A stretch of DNA of 64,000 nt, from NCBI GenBank assembly GCA_900316475.1, contig ONDA01000004.1, positions 34,353-98,352 on the forward strand, given 5' to 3'. Both the position numbers and the translations under genes were made by a program. Shown here in pieces: positions 49,877-58,824 of the stretch (positions are counted from its first letter, which is position 1; every line of letters begins with the position of its first letter). The notes below the pieces were generated by a model. It was given only the letters and a program-made list of their open reading frames with translations, was not told the DNA's origin and ran no database searches. This stretch comes from an uncultured Prevotellaceae bacterium. Its GTDB lineage: Bacteria > Bacteroidota > Bacteroidia > Bacteroidales > Bacteroidaceae.

Positions 49877-52876
49877 TTATCCTCTGCGTCCGCCGCCAAA
49901 GCTGCCACCACCGAAGCCGCCGGGACGACCGCCGCTGAAGCCACCGCTACGACCGCCACGGCCACCGCCGTCAGGGCCGCCGAAGCCACCGCCACGGCGC
50001 ATGTTCTGGCGCATCTCCTTGGTGCCGAAGAGGTTCAGGCGATAGGTAGCACGGAGCATGACGTAGGAGTTGATGCTGTTGTACCAGTTGTCGGTACGCA
50101 TCATCGCACTGATGCTACGCGAGAAGTTCGACTGCTGGCGCAGGATGTCGTAGAACTCCAGACGGAGCGAGAGGGGCTTGCCAGTGAGGAACGACTGCGA
50201 GATCTGTGCGTTCCATATCAGCTCGTTGGTGTTGGCAGCATCGTCGCTGAAACCACGACGGCTCGACATATTCAGACTCGTCGTGAACTGCATGCCCCAG
50301 GGTGCCTGCAGCGTCGTGTTGAAGCCGTAGTTGAAGTTCCAGGTGTTCAGCTTGGAGTTCTCCTGCATGGCATTGTACGAGTAATTGTACTGCACGCGAC
50401 CGTTAAGCTCCAGCTCAAACCAGTCGTTACGGTAGCTGGCACCGAGACGCTCGCCCAACGTGGTGTTCTTGGTCGTCATCTTCGACACGTCGCCATTGCG
50501 GTAGAGGTCGATATAGCCTACATTGTTGGCATAGCTGGCATCGGTGGTGGTGTTCAGGCTGAAGCGTCCGAGGGTGTCGAGGGCCGTATTGAAGGTGAAG
50601 TTTCCACTGACGCTCCAGTTGCCGTCGATATTCTCGGGGCGCGAGGTGCGTCCGCCGGTTACGGGGTCATACTTCACCATCTGTGCCACGGAGTTGCTGG
50701 TGGTCGAGAAGTTGAGGTTGGCGAAGACAAACTGCTGATGACGCTCGAAGAAGTTGTTGTAGCGCCACGAGAAGCGCTGTGTGAACGAGGGCTTCAGGTC
50801 GGGGTTACCGCTGGTAATGTTCAGCGGGTCGCTGTTGTCGGTGATGGGCAGCAGGTCGCTCATCGAGGGCTGGCTGGTGTTGCCGCGATACTCGAAGCGC
50901 ATGTTGCCACGGTCGCTGATCTTCCAACGGAAGTTAGCCGTCGGGCTCCAGTTGACGACGGTACGCGTGGTGACGGTGTCGGTGCTGAGGTAGCGGTAGG
51001 TGAACTCCGATGACTGCGGGATGACCTGCACGCCAACGTTGAACTGATAGCTGGGACGGATGAAGCGCAGCATCACCTCGCCGGTATGTATGTAGTTTTT
51101 GTATTGTGAGAATCGGCTCAGACTGGTATCGAGGAACTCATCGTAGCTATGACCGCTAAGGGCGTTGAAGATGGTGTTCCACTCGCGGTAGTCGGGCATC
51201 AGACCGCTCATGTCGTAGCGGCGCGTAGCGTCCTTGTCGCTCCAGAAGTCGTAGGTCGAGCGGTCGCTCTTGGTGAAGCGATACTGGAAGTTATAGCTGA
51301 ACTGCAGGAAGGTGGCCGTGAAGATAGGCTCGCTGTAGGTCAGGCGGATATTATAATCGTAGTTTTTGGTTGGTGTGACGTTGTAGCGGTTGCGCTGGTA
51401 GGTGGAGTCGCCGGTAGCCAACTGGTAGAGGCTGACGAGACTGCGTGAGAACGACTCCGAGGCTCCCTTGCTGTAGTTGGCTCCTGCCTGCAGGGTGACG
51501 TTACGGCCACGTCCGCCAATCTTGCGGTTAATCTGCAGGGTACCGCCATAGCGCTTGCTGTCGCTGTAGGAGAGCGAACCGCCAAGGCGCTGGTTGACAA
51601 CCAGTGTGGAGTCGACGCCAAGCATCCGCGACACAATTTCTGCTATGCCGTTATCCGAAGTGGCATAGTTGTAAGGGTCGCTGCTGAAGGTTGCCGAACC
51701 ATTGTTGCCGGTACCGTCGTTGGTGCCATAGCTCCAGTTCGGACGGAAGCTGATAGTCCACAGCGTGTCGGGTGTCCACTCCATACGCATCTGGGCATTC
51801 CAGGAGTTGGAACGTGAGTAGTTCTGGTTCTGCGATTCCAAGAACGAGCCGGTAGTAGCAACGAAGTTTTCCGAAGAAGAGCGGCTCCAGGTGTCGCCGT
51901 CGTTATGGTTCCAGCTGACAGAGCCGTCGAGCTTGATGACTTTCGTCTTCTCATAGTTGAAGTTCACGCTCGCCATCTTCGAGGCTTGCAGACCGTTACG
52001 GCCACCGCCGCCGAAGCGTCCGCCGCCACCGCCGCCGCCGAAGCCCATGTCGTTGGTGTTGTTGGCGTTGACAAAGCCCATCATGCGCAGGTCGTCCTTC
52101 ATCACGGCACCGAAGCCACGTCCGCTGTAGCGTCTCTCGGTACCTACGCCGCCGTCGATGTTGGCAAACATACCGCGGTTCATGCCGCGTTTCAGACCAA
52201 AGTCGAGCACCATCTGCTCGTTGCCGTCGTCAATGCCGGTGATACGGCTCAGGTCGCTCTTCTCGTCGTAGGTCTTGATACGGTCGACAATGGATGTGGG
52301 CAGATTCTTGATGGCCGTCTTCGTGTCGCCAGTCATGAACTCCTTGCCGTCGACCTTGATTTTCTGCACGGTCTTGCCGTTAATCTTGATGGTACCGTCG
52401 TCAGCCACCTCGGCACCGGGCAGCTTCTTGATGAGTTCCTCAATGACCGAACCTTCGGGCGTACGGTAGGCGCCGGCATTATATATTAAGGTGTCGTCCT
52501 TCGTCGTCACCTTGGCAATATTCTTCACCACCTCGACGTCCTTCAGCATCTTCGAGTCAGGACTGATGGTGATAGTGCCCAAGACCAGGGGCTTGCCGCC
52601 TTCTACGCTGATACGGCGGGTGTAGGTCTTGAAGCCTACGTAGGTAATGCGGAGGATGTAGCTGCCGTCCTGCGGGGCGGTCGTCTTGAACTGGCCGCTC
52701 ATGTTCGTCACGGCATTGGCGACTAACGTAGAGTCGCTCTTCAGCAGAGCAACGGTGGCCTGGATGACGGCCTCATTGGTCTCTTTCTCAACAACTGTTC
52801 CGCTGATAGTACGCTGTGCAAGCGCTGCGGTGGCGGTCATCACGGCGACGACCATCAAGAGCAATGTCTTCTTCAT
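49877..52876 (-). CDS. Outer-membrane beta-barrel protein (TonB-receptor-like) with Gly/Arg-rich tail
   Basis: 999 aa. Signal peptide (AALAQ), N-terminal carboxypeptidase-regulatory-like domain (ISGTVVEKETNEAVIQATV, ~22-105), a plug-like domain (AYRTPEGSVIEELIKKLPGAEVADDG, ~130-220) and a long barrel of the OMP_b-brl_3 kind. Two low-complexity parts stand out: a Gly-run near residues 262-280 (GFGGGGGGGRFGGGGRNG) and the last ~45 residues, almost only Gly, Arg, Phe and Ser, replacing the aromatic terminal residue usual for BAM substrates. No SusD partner, so it is not a classic nutrient pair. Ligand unknown. Confidence 0.85.
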   Translation of the reverse strand: MKKTLLLMVVAVMTATAALAQRTISGTVVEKETNEAVIQATVALLKSDSTLVANAVTNMSGQFKTTAPQDGSYILRITYVGFKTYTRRISVEGGKPLVLGTITISPDSKMLKDVEVVKNIAKVTTKDDTLIYNAGAYRTPEGSVIEELIKKLPGAEVADDGTIKINGKTVQKIKVDGKEFMTGDTKTAIKNLPTSIVDRIKTYDEKSDLSRITGIDDGNEQMVLDFGLKRGMNRGMFANIDGGVGTERRYSGRGFGAVMKDDLRMMGFVNANNTNDMGFGGGGGGGRFGGGGRNGLQASKMASVNFNYEKTKVIKLDGSVSWNHNDGDTWSRSSSENFVATTGSFLESQNQNYSRSNSWNAQMRMEWTPDTLWTISFRPNWSYGTNDGTGNNGSATFSSDPYNYATSDNGIAEIVSRMLGVDSTLVVNQRLGGSLSYSDSKRYGGTLQINRKIGGRGRNVTLQAGANYSKGASESFSRSLVSLYQLATGDSTYQRNRYNVTPTKNYDYNIRLTYSEPIFTATFLQFSYNFQYRFTKSDRSTYDFWSDKDATRRYDMSGLMPDYREWNTIFNALSGHSYDEFLDTSLSRFSQYKNYIHTGEVMLRFIRPSYQFNVGVQVIPQSSEFTYRYLSTDTVTTRTVVNWSPTANFRWKISDRGNMRFEYRGNTSQPSMSDLLPITDNSDPLNITSGNPDLKPSFTQRFSWRYNNFFERHQQFVFANLNFSTTSNSVAQMVKYDPVTGGRTSRPENIDGNWSVSGNFTFNTALDTLGRFSLNTTTDASYANNVGYIDLYRNGDVSKMTTKNTTLGERLGASYRNDWFELELNGRVQYNYSYNAMQENSKLNTWNFNYGFNTTLQAPWGMQFTTSLNMSSRRGFSDDAANTNELIWNAQISQSFLTGKPLSLRLEFYDILRQQSNFSRSISAMMRTDNWYNSINSYVMLRATYRLNLFGTKEMRQNMRRGGGFGGPDGGGRGGRSGGFSGGRPGGFGGGSFGGGRRG

Positions 52877-52958
52877 AAAAAGTGTACAATTTACGGTTTT
52901 CTGACGTTCGCTAAAAAGAAAAGTTTAATGACGCACACGTTTTTTCAATGATTTTTTG

Positions 52959-52966
52959 TAATTTTG
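52959..52966 (+). promoter_or_regulatory. -7 box of aroB
   Basis: TAATTTTG, only 8 bp before the ATG at 52975, implying a very short leader. Confidence 0.55.
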
Positions 52967-52974
52967 CCGCCGCA

Positions 52975-54138
52975 ATGGAAAAGCAGAAAGTTATCATATC
53001 AACTAAACTGGAAACGGAGGTGGCGACAGCCGTTGGCGAATGTGAGCGCGACCGCATCTTTATCTTAGTAGACGAAACGACAGAGCGGCTGTGCCTGCCG
53101 CTGATAGCGGGTTTCGACAGTGTACGGGGGGCTGAGGTCATCACCATCGGCGCCACCGACGAGAACAAAACGTTGGAGTCGCTGACCCACGTATGGAGCT
53201 GTCTGCAGCAGGGCGGCGCCACGCGCCACTCGCTGATGATCAACCTCGGCGGCGGCATGGTGACCGACCTCGGGGGCTTTGCCGCCTCAACCTTCAAGCG
53301 GGGCATGAACTACATCAACATCCCGACGACACTGTTGGCCATGGTCGACGCCTCGGTGGGCGGCAAGACGGGCATCAACTTCGGCGGACTGAAGAACGAG
53401 ATTGGCGTCTTCAACACGGCCAAGAGCGTCATCCTCGACACCCTGTTCCTGCGCACGATGGACCACGAGAACATCTGCTCGGGCTATGCCGAGATGCTGA
53501 AGCACGGACTGATACAGAGAGAGGCTATAGAGGAGAGAGGAAAGGCTACGGGTAGGCGAGCAGAGCTCGGGAATGAGAGGAGAGAGGAGAGACAAGAGGC
53601 TATAGAGGAGAGAGGAGAGAGGAGAGAGGAGAGAGATATGTGGGCAGAGCTGCTGAACTTCGACCTCGACGTCATCGACTACCACCAACTGAGCCGTATG
53701 CTGGAGGACTCGGTGAAGGTGAAGGAACGCATTGTCGAGGAAGACCCTACAGAAAAAGGCATCCGCAAGGCGCTGAACTTAGGCCACACCGTCGGCCATG
53801 CCTTCGAGGCACTGGCGCTGAAGCGCAAGCCCATCCTTCACGGCTATGCCGTGGCCTACGGCCTCATCTGCGAGCTTTACCTGAGCACCATCAAGACGGG
53901 ATTTCCTGTAGAGAAGATGCGGCAGACGGTGCGTTTCATCACCGAGAACTACGGTCGTATGCCGATAACCTGCGACAACTACCCCACCCTGCTGGAACTG
54001 ATGACGCACGACAAGAAGAACGTAGGCAGCGACATCAACTTCACACTCTTAGGCGACATCGGCGACATCCGCATCAACCAGACGGCAACGAAAGAAGAAA
54101 TAGAAGAAGCCCTCGACTTCTACCGCGAGGGATTCTGA
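52975..54138 (+). CDS. aroB: 3-dehydroquinate synthase with a repeat-encoded insert
   Basis: 387 aa (family about 350-360). Second step of the shikimate pathway. NAD-binding and catalytic blocks: NLGGGMVTDLGGFAASTFKRG, IPTTLLAMVDASVGGKTGINF, GYAEMLKHGLI, LNLGHTVGHAFEAL and MTHDKKNVG. Residues ~180-221 are an extra Arg/Glu-rich segment encoded by AGAGAGG heptamer arrays, inserted right after the conserved KHGLI helix and before the next helix. The start was taken at 52975 because the upstream frame overlaps the -7 box. Confidence 0.94.
   Translation: MEKQKVIISTKLETEVATAVGECERDRIFILVDETTERLCLPLIAGFDSVRGAEVITIGATDENKTLESLTHVWSCLQQGGATRHSLMINLGGGMVTDLGGFAASTFKRGMNYINIPTTLLAMVDASVGGKTGINFGGLKNEIGVFNTAKSVILDTLFLRTMDHENICSGYAEMLKHGLIQREAIEERGKATGRRAELGNERREERQEAIEERGERREERDMWAELLNFDLDVIDYHQLSRMLEDSVKVKERIVEEDPTEKGIRKALNLGHTVGHAFEALALKRKPILHGYAVAYGLICELYLSTIKTGFPVEKMRQTVRFITENYGRMPITCDNYPTLLELMTHDKKNVGSDINFTLLGDIGDIRINQTATKEEIEEALDFYREGF
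53515..53637 (+). repeat. Heptamer arrays in aroB, with an internal 21-bp duplication
   Basis: Three AGAGAGG arrays. The sequence around 53521-53541 recurs at 53596-53616 (GAGGCTATAGAGG...). All in frame. Confidence 0.92.
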
Positions 54139-55091
54139 ACCAACTGTTCTGCCTGCTTGCGGGCGGGCTTTCCTGTTTCTGTCATAGGCACTTGGTCCGT
54201 ATGGACGTAGTCACGCGGCTGCCAATACTTGGGCAGTACGCGCTGACAGACGTCACGGGCCGTGTCGACATCACTCTCGGTCAATAGCACCACCACCTCG
54301 CCAAACTTCTCATCGCGCCGCTTCGTTATAATAAAAGGTTCGCGCAGGTGCGCACGGAGCAACCGCTCCACCTCCTCGGCCTGGATTTTCAGTCCGCCGG
54401 AGCAGATGACATTATCCTTACGCCCTAAAATCTTAAAGCGCCCGTCGGGTGCCATCTCGGCGATGTCGTTCGTCACCAGGCGACCGTCGTGTACGGCGGG
54501 GGCATCGATGACGAGACAGCTATCTACCGTCAACGACAGGCCGACACCCGGCAACGGCGTGTACCACTCGGTAGCCCCGGGGCCGCTGAGTCGCCGCAGG
54601 GCGATATGCGACAGTGTCTCCGTCATGCCGTAGGTGCTCCAGACCCGGTTGGGGAAGCCTGCCAGCTCGTGCGCCAGACGGTCGTCGATGGCGCCGCCGC
54701 CGATAATCAGGTTCCCGATAGTCATCAGCCGTTCCCGCTCCTCTGCCACCTGCAGCGAGTTCCACACCTGCATCGGCACCATCGCGGCAAAGTCCAGCTG
54801 CCCGGCCACGCCTGCCAGCGGACGGCCGCTCGGCTCCACCGTTATCAGTCGCAGGCCACGCACCAAGCTCCTCACCACCATCATCTTCCCGGCGATATAG
54901 TCGAGCGACATACACAGCAGCGCCGTGTCGCCCTCATGCAGTCCGAGGAAGTCGCACGTCATCCGTGCCGAAGCCTCCATGCGCCGCTTCTCGACCCACA
55001 TCGGTTTCGGCTCGCCCGTCGACCCGCTGGTATGCACCAGCACCGTCGGGCTCCCGTTATGCCATTCGGCTAAAAACGCCTCAAGATTCAC
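54120..55091 (-). CDS. menE: o-succinylbenzoate-CoA ligase (MenE-like AMP-binding enzyme)
   Basis: 323 aa, a compact form of the adenylate-forming family as often seen in Bacteroidetes. ATP motif VHTSGSTGEPKP at residues ~19-30, STYGMTETLSHIALR (~150), GRFKILGRKDNVICSGGLKIQAEEVE (hinge, ~225) and a C-terminal PMTETGKPARK with the catalytic Lys. It activates o-succinylbenzoate in menaquinone synthesis. Follows menC by 20 bp, in the expected pathway pairing. Tail-to-tail overlap of 19 bp with aroB. Confidence 0.9.
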   Translation of the reverse strand: MNLEAFLAEWHNGSPTVLVHTSGSTGEPKPMWVEKRRMEASARMTCDFLGLHEGDTALLCMSLDYIAGKMMVVRSLVRGLRLITVEPSGRPLAGVAGQLDFAAMVPMQVWNSLQVAEERERLMTIGNLIIGGGAIDDRLAHELAGFPNRVWSTYGMTETLSHIALRRLSGPGATEWYTPLPGVGLSLTVDSCLVIDAPAVHDGRLVTNDIAEMAPDGRFKILGRKDNVICSGGLKIQAEEVERLLRAHLREPFIITKRRDEKFGEVVVLLTESDVDTARDVCQRVLPKYWQPRDYVHTDQVPMTETGKPARKQAEQLVQNPSR

Positions 55092-55111
55092 CTTTCATTA
55101 TTCATTATTCA
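55092..55111 (-). repeat. ATTCATTAT word repeat between menC and menE
   Basis: Tandem 9-bp words (TGAATAATGAATAATGA on the coding strand) that also supply the menC stop codon region. Confidence 0.6.
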
Positions 55112-56128
55112 TTATTCATCAGCGAAGCGCCACAATTGATTGTTGCGAATCTCCAGCGGCATCGGAATGTTGTCGGTAAACAGCTGGCCCGTGCCGAGTC
55201 CCTGCGGCATCGTGATGTTGTCGCCATACACATCGCTGCAGAACTGCGCAATAGCATTCAGACCGACGTTGCTCTCCAAAGCCGAGGTAATCCACGAGCC
55301 GACACCGTGCTGGCGGGCTGCCTCTATCCACTCGCGGCAACCAGCCATACCACCGTGCAACGACGGTTTCAGGATGATGTACGCCGGTTTGATGACGTTC
55401 AGCAGATGCGACTTCATCTGGCGGTCGTTCACACCTATCAGTTCCTCGTCGAGGGCTATCGGTATGGGCGACTCCCGGCACAGTTCGGCCATATACGCCC
55501 ACTGTCCCGCCTTGATGGGCTGCTCTATAGACTGGGCATACTGTGACAGCAGTTCCAGCTTATACAGGGCCTCGTCGGGCTTGAAAGCCCCGTTGGCATC
55601 GAGGCGCAGTTCCACCTCGTGGAACGAGAAGCGCTCGCGGATGCGCTTCACCAGATCCAGCTCCTTGTCGAAGTCTATAGCACCTATCTTCAGCTTCACG
55701 CAGCGGAAACCCTGTTCCAGTTTCTCCTCCATCCGCTGCAGCATCTCCTCGTAGCTGCCCATCCACACTAGTCCGTTGATGGGGATACCCACCTCGCCGC
55801 GGCTGAACGCCGTATCGAAGAGCCGTTTTCCACTTTTCACTTCTAAGAGCGCCGTCTCCAGTCCGAAGAGCATCGACGGGTAGTCGCGCAGCGCCTCATA
55901 GTCCAGCTGCCCCGTCTGCTCCAGTTGGTCGCAGAACCCGCGCAACACCTCGCCATAGTCCGCCCTCGCGTCACAGCTCAGGTCAGGCAGCGGCGCACAC
56001 TCGCCGTGGCCGACGGTTCCCCCGTCGGATACGCTAACCAGCCAGATACGCCGCTCGGTATACACCCCGCGCGACGTCCCTGCCGGCTGTTTGAAATGGA
56101 GCACCCGCTCCTCAATATCTACTTTCAT
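55112..56128 (-). CDS. menC: o-succinylbenzoate synthase (MenC, enolase superfamily)
   Basis: 338 aa. It dehydrates SHCHC to o-succinylbenzoate. Enolase-superfamily catalytic features: CVKLKIGAIDF (K-x-K base, ~133), VELRLDANGAF (metal Asp, ~160), IALDEELIG (metal Glu/Asp, ~210) and an acid/base lysine in VIKPAYIILKPSLHGG. First gene of menC-menE. Promoter at 56212-56243, squeezed between the gene and the left inverted repeat of VirE module 2. Confidence 0.92.
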   Translation of the reverse strand: MKVDIEERVLHFKQPAGTSRGVYTERRIWLVSVSDGGTVGHGECAPLPDLSCDARADYGEVLRGFCDQLEQTGQLDYEALRDYPSMLFGLETALLEVKSGKRLFDTAFSRGEVGIPINGLVWMGSYEEMLQRMEEKLEQGFRCVKLKIGAIDFDKELDLVKRIRERFSFHEVELRLDANGAFKPDEALYKLELLSQYAQSIEQPIKAGQWAYMAELCRESPIPIALDEELIGVNDRQMKSHLLNVIKPAYIILKPSLHGGMAGCREWIEAARQHGVGSWITSALESNVGLNAIAQFCSDVYGDNITMPQGLGTGQLFTDNIPMPLEIRNNQLWRFADE

Positions 56129-56211
56129 ACCGTTTCTATCTTATGATGCGCCGGCAATCGCCGCCAGAAGGTCGTGCATAGTCCAAAAATCTGTTTATGA
56201 CAGAACAGATG

Positions 56212-56243
56212 CAAAAATAGAAAGAAAATTCGACACCGCCAAA
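56212..56243 (-). promoter_or_regulatory. menC-menE promoter
   Basis: Minus strand TATTTTTG at 56212-56219 and TTTG at 56240-56243, 20 bp apart. The VirE-module repeat begins 17 bp further upstream. Confidence 0.65.
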
Positions 56244-56259
56244 CTTTTACGGAAAAATC

Positions 56260-56355
56260 TATTACCACTTCTGCCACTTTCCAGATAACCATCTGTATAT
56301 AAGACAGTTGGAAGTGGCAGATATAGTGGCAGAAGTGGTAGATATCTACCACTTC
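56260..56355. repeat. 96-bp inverted repeat of VirE module 2, menC side (IR2-L)
   Basis: Aligns gap-free with the reverse complement of 59536-59631, about 76 of 96 positions identical. It contains CCACTTCTGCCACTT words and ends in the palindrome AGAAGTGGTAGAT/ATCTACCACTTCT (56331-56356). It lies 12 bp downstream of the VirE-2 stop. Confidence 0.9.
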
Positions 56356-56366
56356 TACCGCTTTTT

Positions 56367-58511
56367 CTATAGTTTTACGACCAGATACTGCGTATTTTGG
56401 TTCGTCACACGGCGCTGCAGACCGGGCATATTGGCCAATACGCGGCCAAACTTCAAGAGACTGCTCACCTGCAGACTGCTGCCGACCTTGGCACGCACCA
56501 CCTGGAACAGGGCGGAGGCGCTCATCCACCGGGCTCCCGGCTCGTCGGGGCTGACGGCTGGCCGGAAACAGTCGCCAAAGAACTGTTCGGCGGGACTCAG
56601 CAACTGGAACTGGCGGTTGTAGTCCATGATCTGCTGCGTCTGTACGTCGTCGAACCACGTCGGCTCGCCGTGGTCGAGGGCTGCCAGGGCCTGGGCAAAG
56701 AGCTGCTGGTGGTTGGGACGGTGGCTGACGTCGATGGGGCCGGTGAGCTCGACGGCGAGGAAGCGGCGCGAGCCGGTGGGGTCGCTCAGCACGTCGGTGA
56801 GGTTGGTGGTGGCGATGAACGAGCTGAGGCGCGGCATCACCTCGACATGCTTGCCATAGGGGCGTTTGGCCTTCACCACGGGCAGCGACAGCATGTTCTT
56901 CAGGAAGCCCTGCTGTACCTGCGGCGAGATCTTGTTAAACTCGTCGAAGTTGACGAGCAGCATCTGCGACATCATCAGCAGCATCTGCTTCTCCTCCGAG
57001 GGCTTGGCCGTCTGCGTGTAGCCCCACTGCAGCTCCGTCGGCAGCAGCGACTGACAGAACGTCGACTTGTTCCAGCCCTGCTTCGAGATGAGCAGGGGTA
57101 CGGCCGCGTTGCCATAGCGCGTGTACTCGGTGGCGCTCCACTGGCTGACCATCGCCAGGAACCACGTGTAGAACCACTGCTCCCAGTAGGGGTTCCGGGT
57201 GGGCACGGTGCGGGCCAGCTCACGGATGCGGTCACGGCCGTCCCATTTGCCGCGACACTCCCACAGATACTCCCCGACGGGCGAGTAGCGGGGCGCATAG
57301 CTGGAGTTGACATAGCGCTTCACGTCCTTGTCCCACACGTCGAGTCCTTCGGTACGGGCCTCCAAGGCCAGGTCGTTGGCGACACGCTCGTCGACGGGCT
57401 GCCACGGGTAGTACGTCGAGTTGTTGGGCCGGTATTCGGCATAGCCCATCACCGTGTTATAACGTAACTGGCAGCGACGGCCGAGGAAGTCGATGAGGGC
57501 CAGCGTATCGCGCCGCACCCTGGCCGACGCCTCGATGGTCTTCAGTGCCGGGTCGGCCTTCGGCTTGCGCTCACGGACGGCCTCGTAGCTGCTGGCGACG
57601 ACGGCGCGGATATGGCGTTCGTCATTACGGCTCCACAGGTGGCTGTGCAGGTGGGCTACAGCCTCCTCCTCGCCGACGCCGAGCTGACACAGGCGCCGCG
57701 CTATCTCCGACGTGGCCGCCTCCTCGCGGTAGGGCGACTGTCGCCACTCGTCGGTGTCGAGGGCGTCGTACACCTCGTCCGTCACGCGGCGGTAGAGGAA
57801 CTCCACCTCGTCGTACCTCGCCGTTCGCAAGTCGACGGTGGCGCGGCTTAAGACGGGCGCCTCGTCGGAGGCTGATGACGACGGGCGACGGTCGGCCGAC
57901 GACGGGCGCTGGTCGGGCGACACCTTCAGCGCCGTAGCCTTTGCATTAAGGTAGGGCGCGGCGTCAAGCGTCATGCGGAAACTGTCGCGCACCGACGGCC
58001 GACGGACCGTCACCTCACGGCCCGTCACACCGCTATAGACGCGCACGGCATAGGCGTGGGCGGCGCGATAGAGGGTGTTGGCAGCCTCCTCGTCGGCAGG
58101 CGCCTGTCCGTCGGCCGCCTCAACAGCCACGAGTATCTTCACCGACCGTCCGCTGGCACCCACGACGGCCAGCAGCGTCGACGGCAGTCCGGCCACGGCC
58201 CGTTTCACCTCGTCAACCTGCGCCTTGTCGGTCAGCTGACCGATGCTGAGCAGCACCACGCCGTTGAACGTCACCATCTCGAGGTCGCCCCGCTCATCAA
58301 TGCGCCATTCGGCAGCAGGATAGACACGCGGCAGCTGTTCCAGCTTGGGGAACGTCGTCTGCTTGCTGCTCATAAAAGGTATCTCACGACGCAGCTCCGT
58401 GATGAGCTGCTGCTTCGTATCGGTCTTCACGCGCTCGGCAAAGCGCTCCAATGTCTTCGTCGTCAGATGCTGGCGGTTCTGTTTGTCTGTTCGTATCAGG
58501 ATTAGTTTCAT
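56367..58511 (-). CDS. VirE-type primase/helicase-like protein, module 2
   Basis: 714 aa, paralogue of 13304-15385. The BT4734-like N-terminus is visible as LLAVVGASGRSVKILVAVE. The ATPase half has Walker A LISKQGWNKSTFC, Walker B MLLVNFDEFN, sensor FIATTN and GSRRFL. Shared blocks include WFLAMVSQW and the LIDFLGRRCQLRYN segment. A Ser/Arg/Asp-rich linker (~195-220) joins the halves. The two paralogues are clearly diverged, so this is not a recent duplication. No promoter box was found right upstream, so it may be transcribed with the DUF6078-like gene by read-through. Confidence 0.8.
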   Translation of the reverse strand: MKLILIRTDKQNRQHLTTKTLERFAERVKTDTKQQLITELRREIPFMSSKQTTFPKLEQLPRVYPAAEWRIDERGDLEMVTFNGVVLLSIGQLTDKAQVDEVKRAVAGLPSTLLAVVGASGRSVKILVAVEAADGQAPADEEAANTLYRAAHAYAVRVYSGVTGREVTVRRPSVRDSFRMTLDAAPYLNAKATALKVSPDQRPSSADRRPSSSASDEAPVLSRATVDLRTARYDEVEFLYRRVTDEVYDALDTDEWRQSPYREEAATSEIARRLCQLGVGEEEAVAHLHSHLWSRNDERHIRAVVASSYEAVRERKPKADPALKTIEASARVRRDTLALIDFLGRRCQLRYNTVMGYAEYRPNNSTYYPWQPVDERVANDLALEARTEGLDVWDKDVKRYVNSSYAPRYSPVGEYLWECRGKWDGRDRIRELARTVPTRNPYWEQWFYTWFLAMVSQWSATEYTRYGNAAVPLLISKQGWNKSTFCQSLLPTELQWGYTQTAKPSEEKQMLLMMSQMLLVNFDEFNKISPQVQQGFLKNMLSLPVVKAKRPYGKHVEVMPRLSSFIATTNLTDVLSDPTGSRRFLAVELTGPIDVSHRPNHQQLFAQALAALDHGEPTWFDDVQTQQIMDYNRQFQLLSPAEQFFGDCFRPAVSPDEPGARWMSASALFQVVRAKVGSSLQVSSLLKFGRVLANMPGLQRRVTNQNTQYLVVKL

Positions 58512-58824
58512 TTTTTCAGTAATTGTTTAAAAACAACTTGGTATTCTTTTTTTTACGACAACCATGACAACTCAGACAACAGTCGCTGCTGGCAGCGATG
58601 AGAAAAGTTCTTCGCAAGCGAAGCGGCCGCTCGGCGACGACAGGAGACGCTTGCCAGAGCAAGAAAGCCGAGCAGTCCAAGTTGTCATAGTTGTCATAGT
58701 TGTCGTTTTTAAATAATATTATTGTCGTTATCATAAGTTCAAAAAAAGTGTTCCATAAGCGGTGGAACGATGTTCCAGCGGCCTTGGAACAATGTTCCGC
58801 GGGCGCTGGAACGATGCCGTGCGA
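58512..58824 (-). repeat. Repeat-filled spacer between VirE-2 and its partner
   Basis: The 313-bp spacer has no gene. It contains a 26-bp inverted pair built of GACAACT words (58555-58580 and 58681-58706, three mismatches) and, at a strict 22-bp period (58764, 58786, 58808), copies of the palindrome GGAACNATGTTCC. Confidence 0.8.
58741..58768 (-). terminator. Terminator-like hairpin after DUF6078-like gene 2
   Basis: Minus strand GTTCCA-7-TGGAAC, followed by AC and seven Ts. Confidence 0.65.

Noticed and set aside
56397-57467. 356-codon plus-strand frame over VirE-2
   Set aside because: Shadow of the VirE-type gene, whose motifs are clear on the minus strand.
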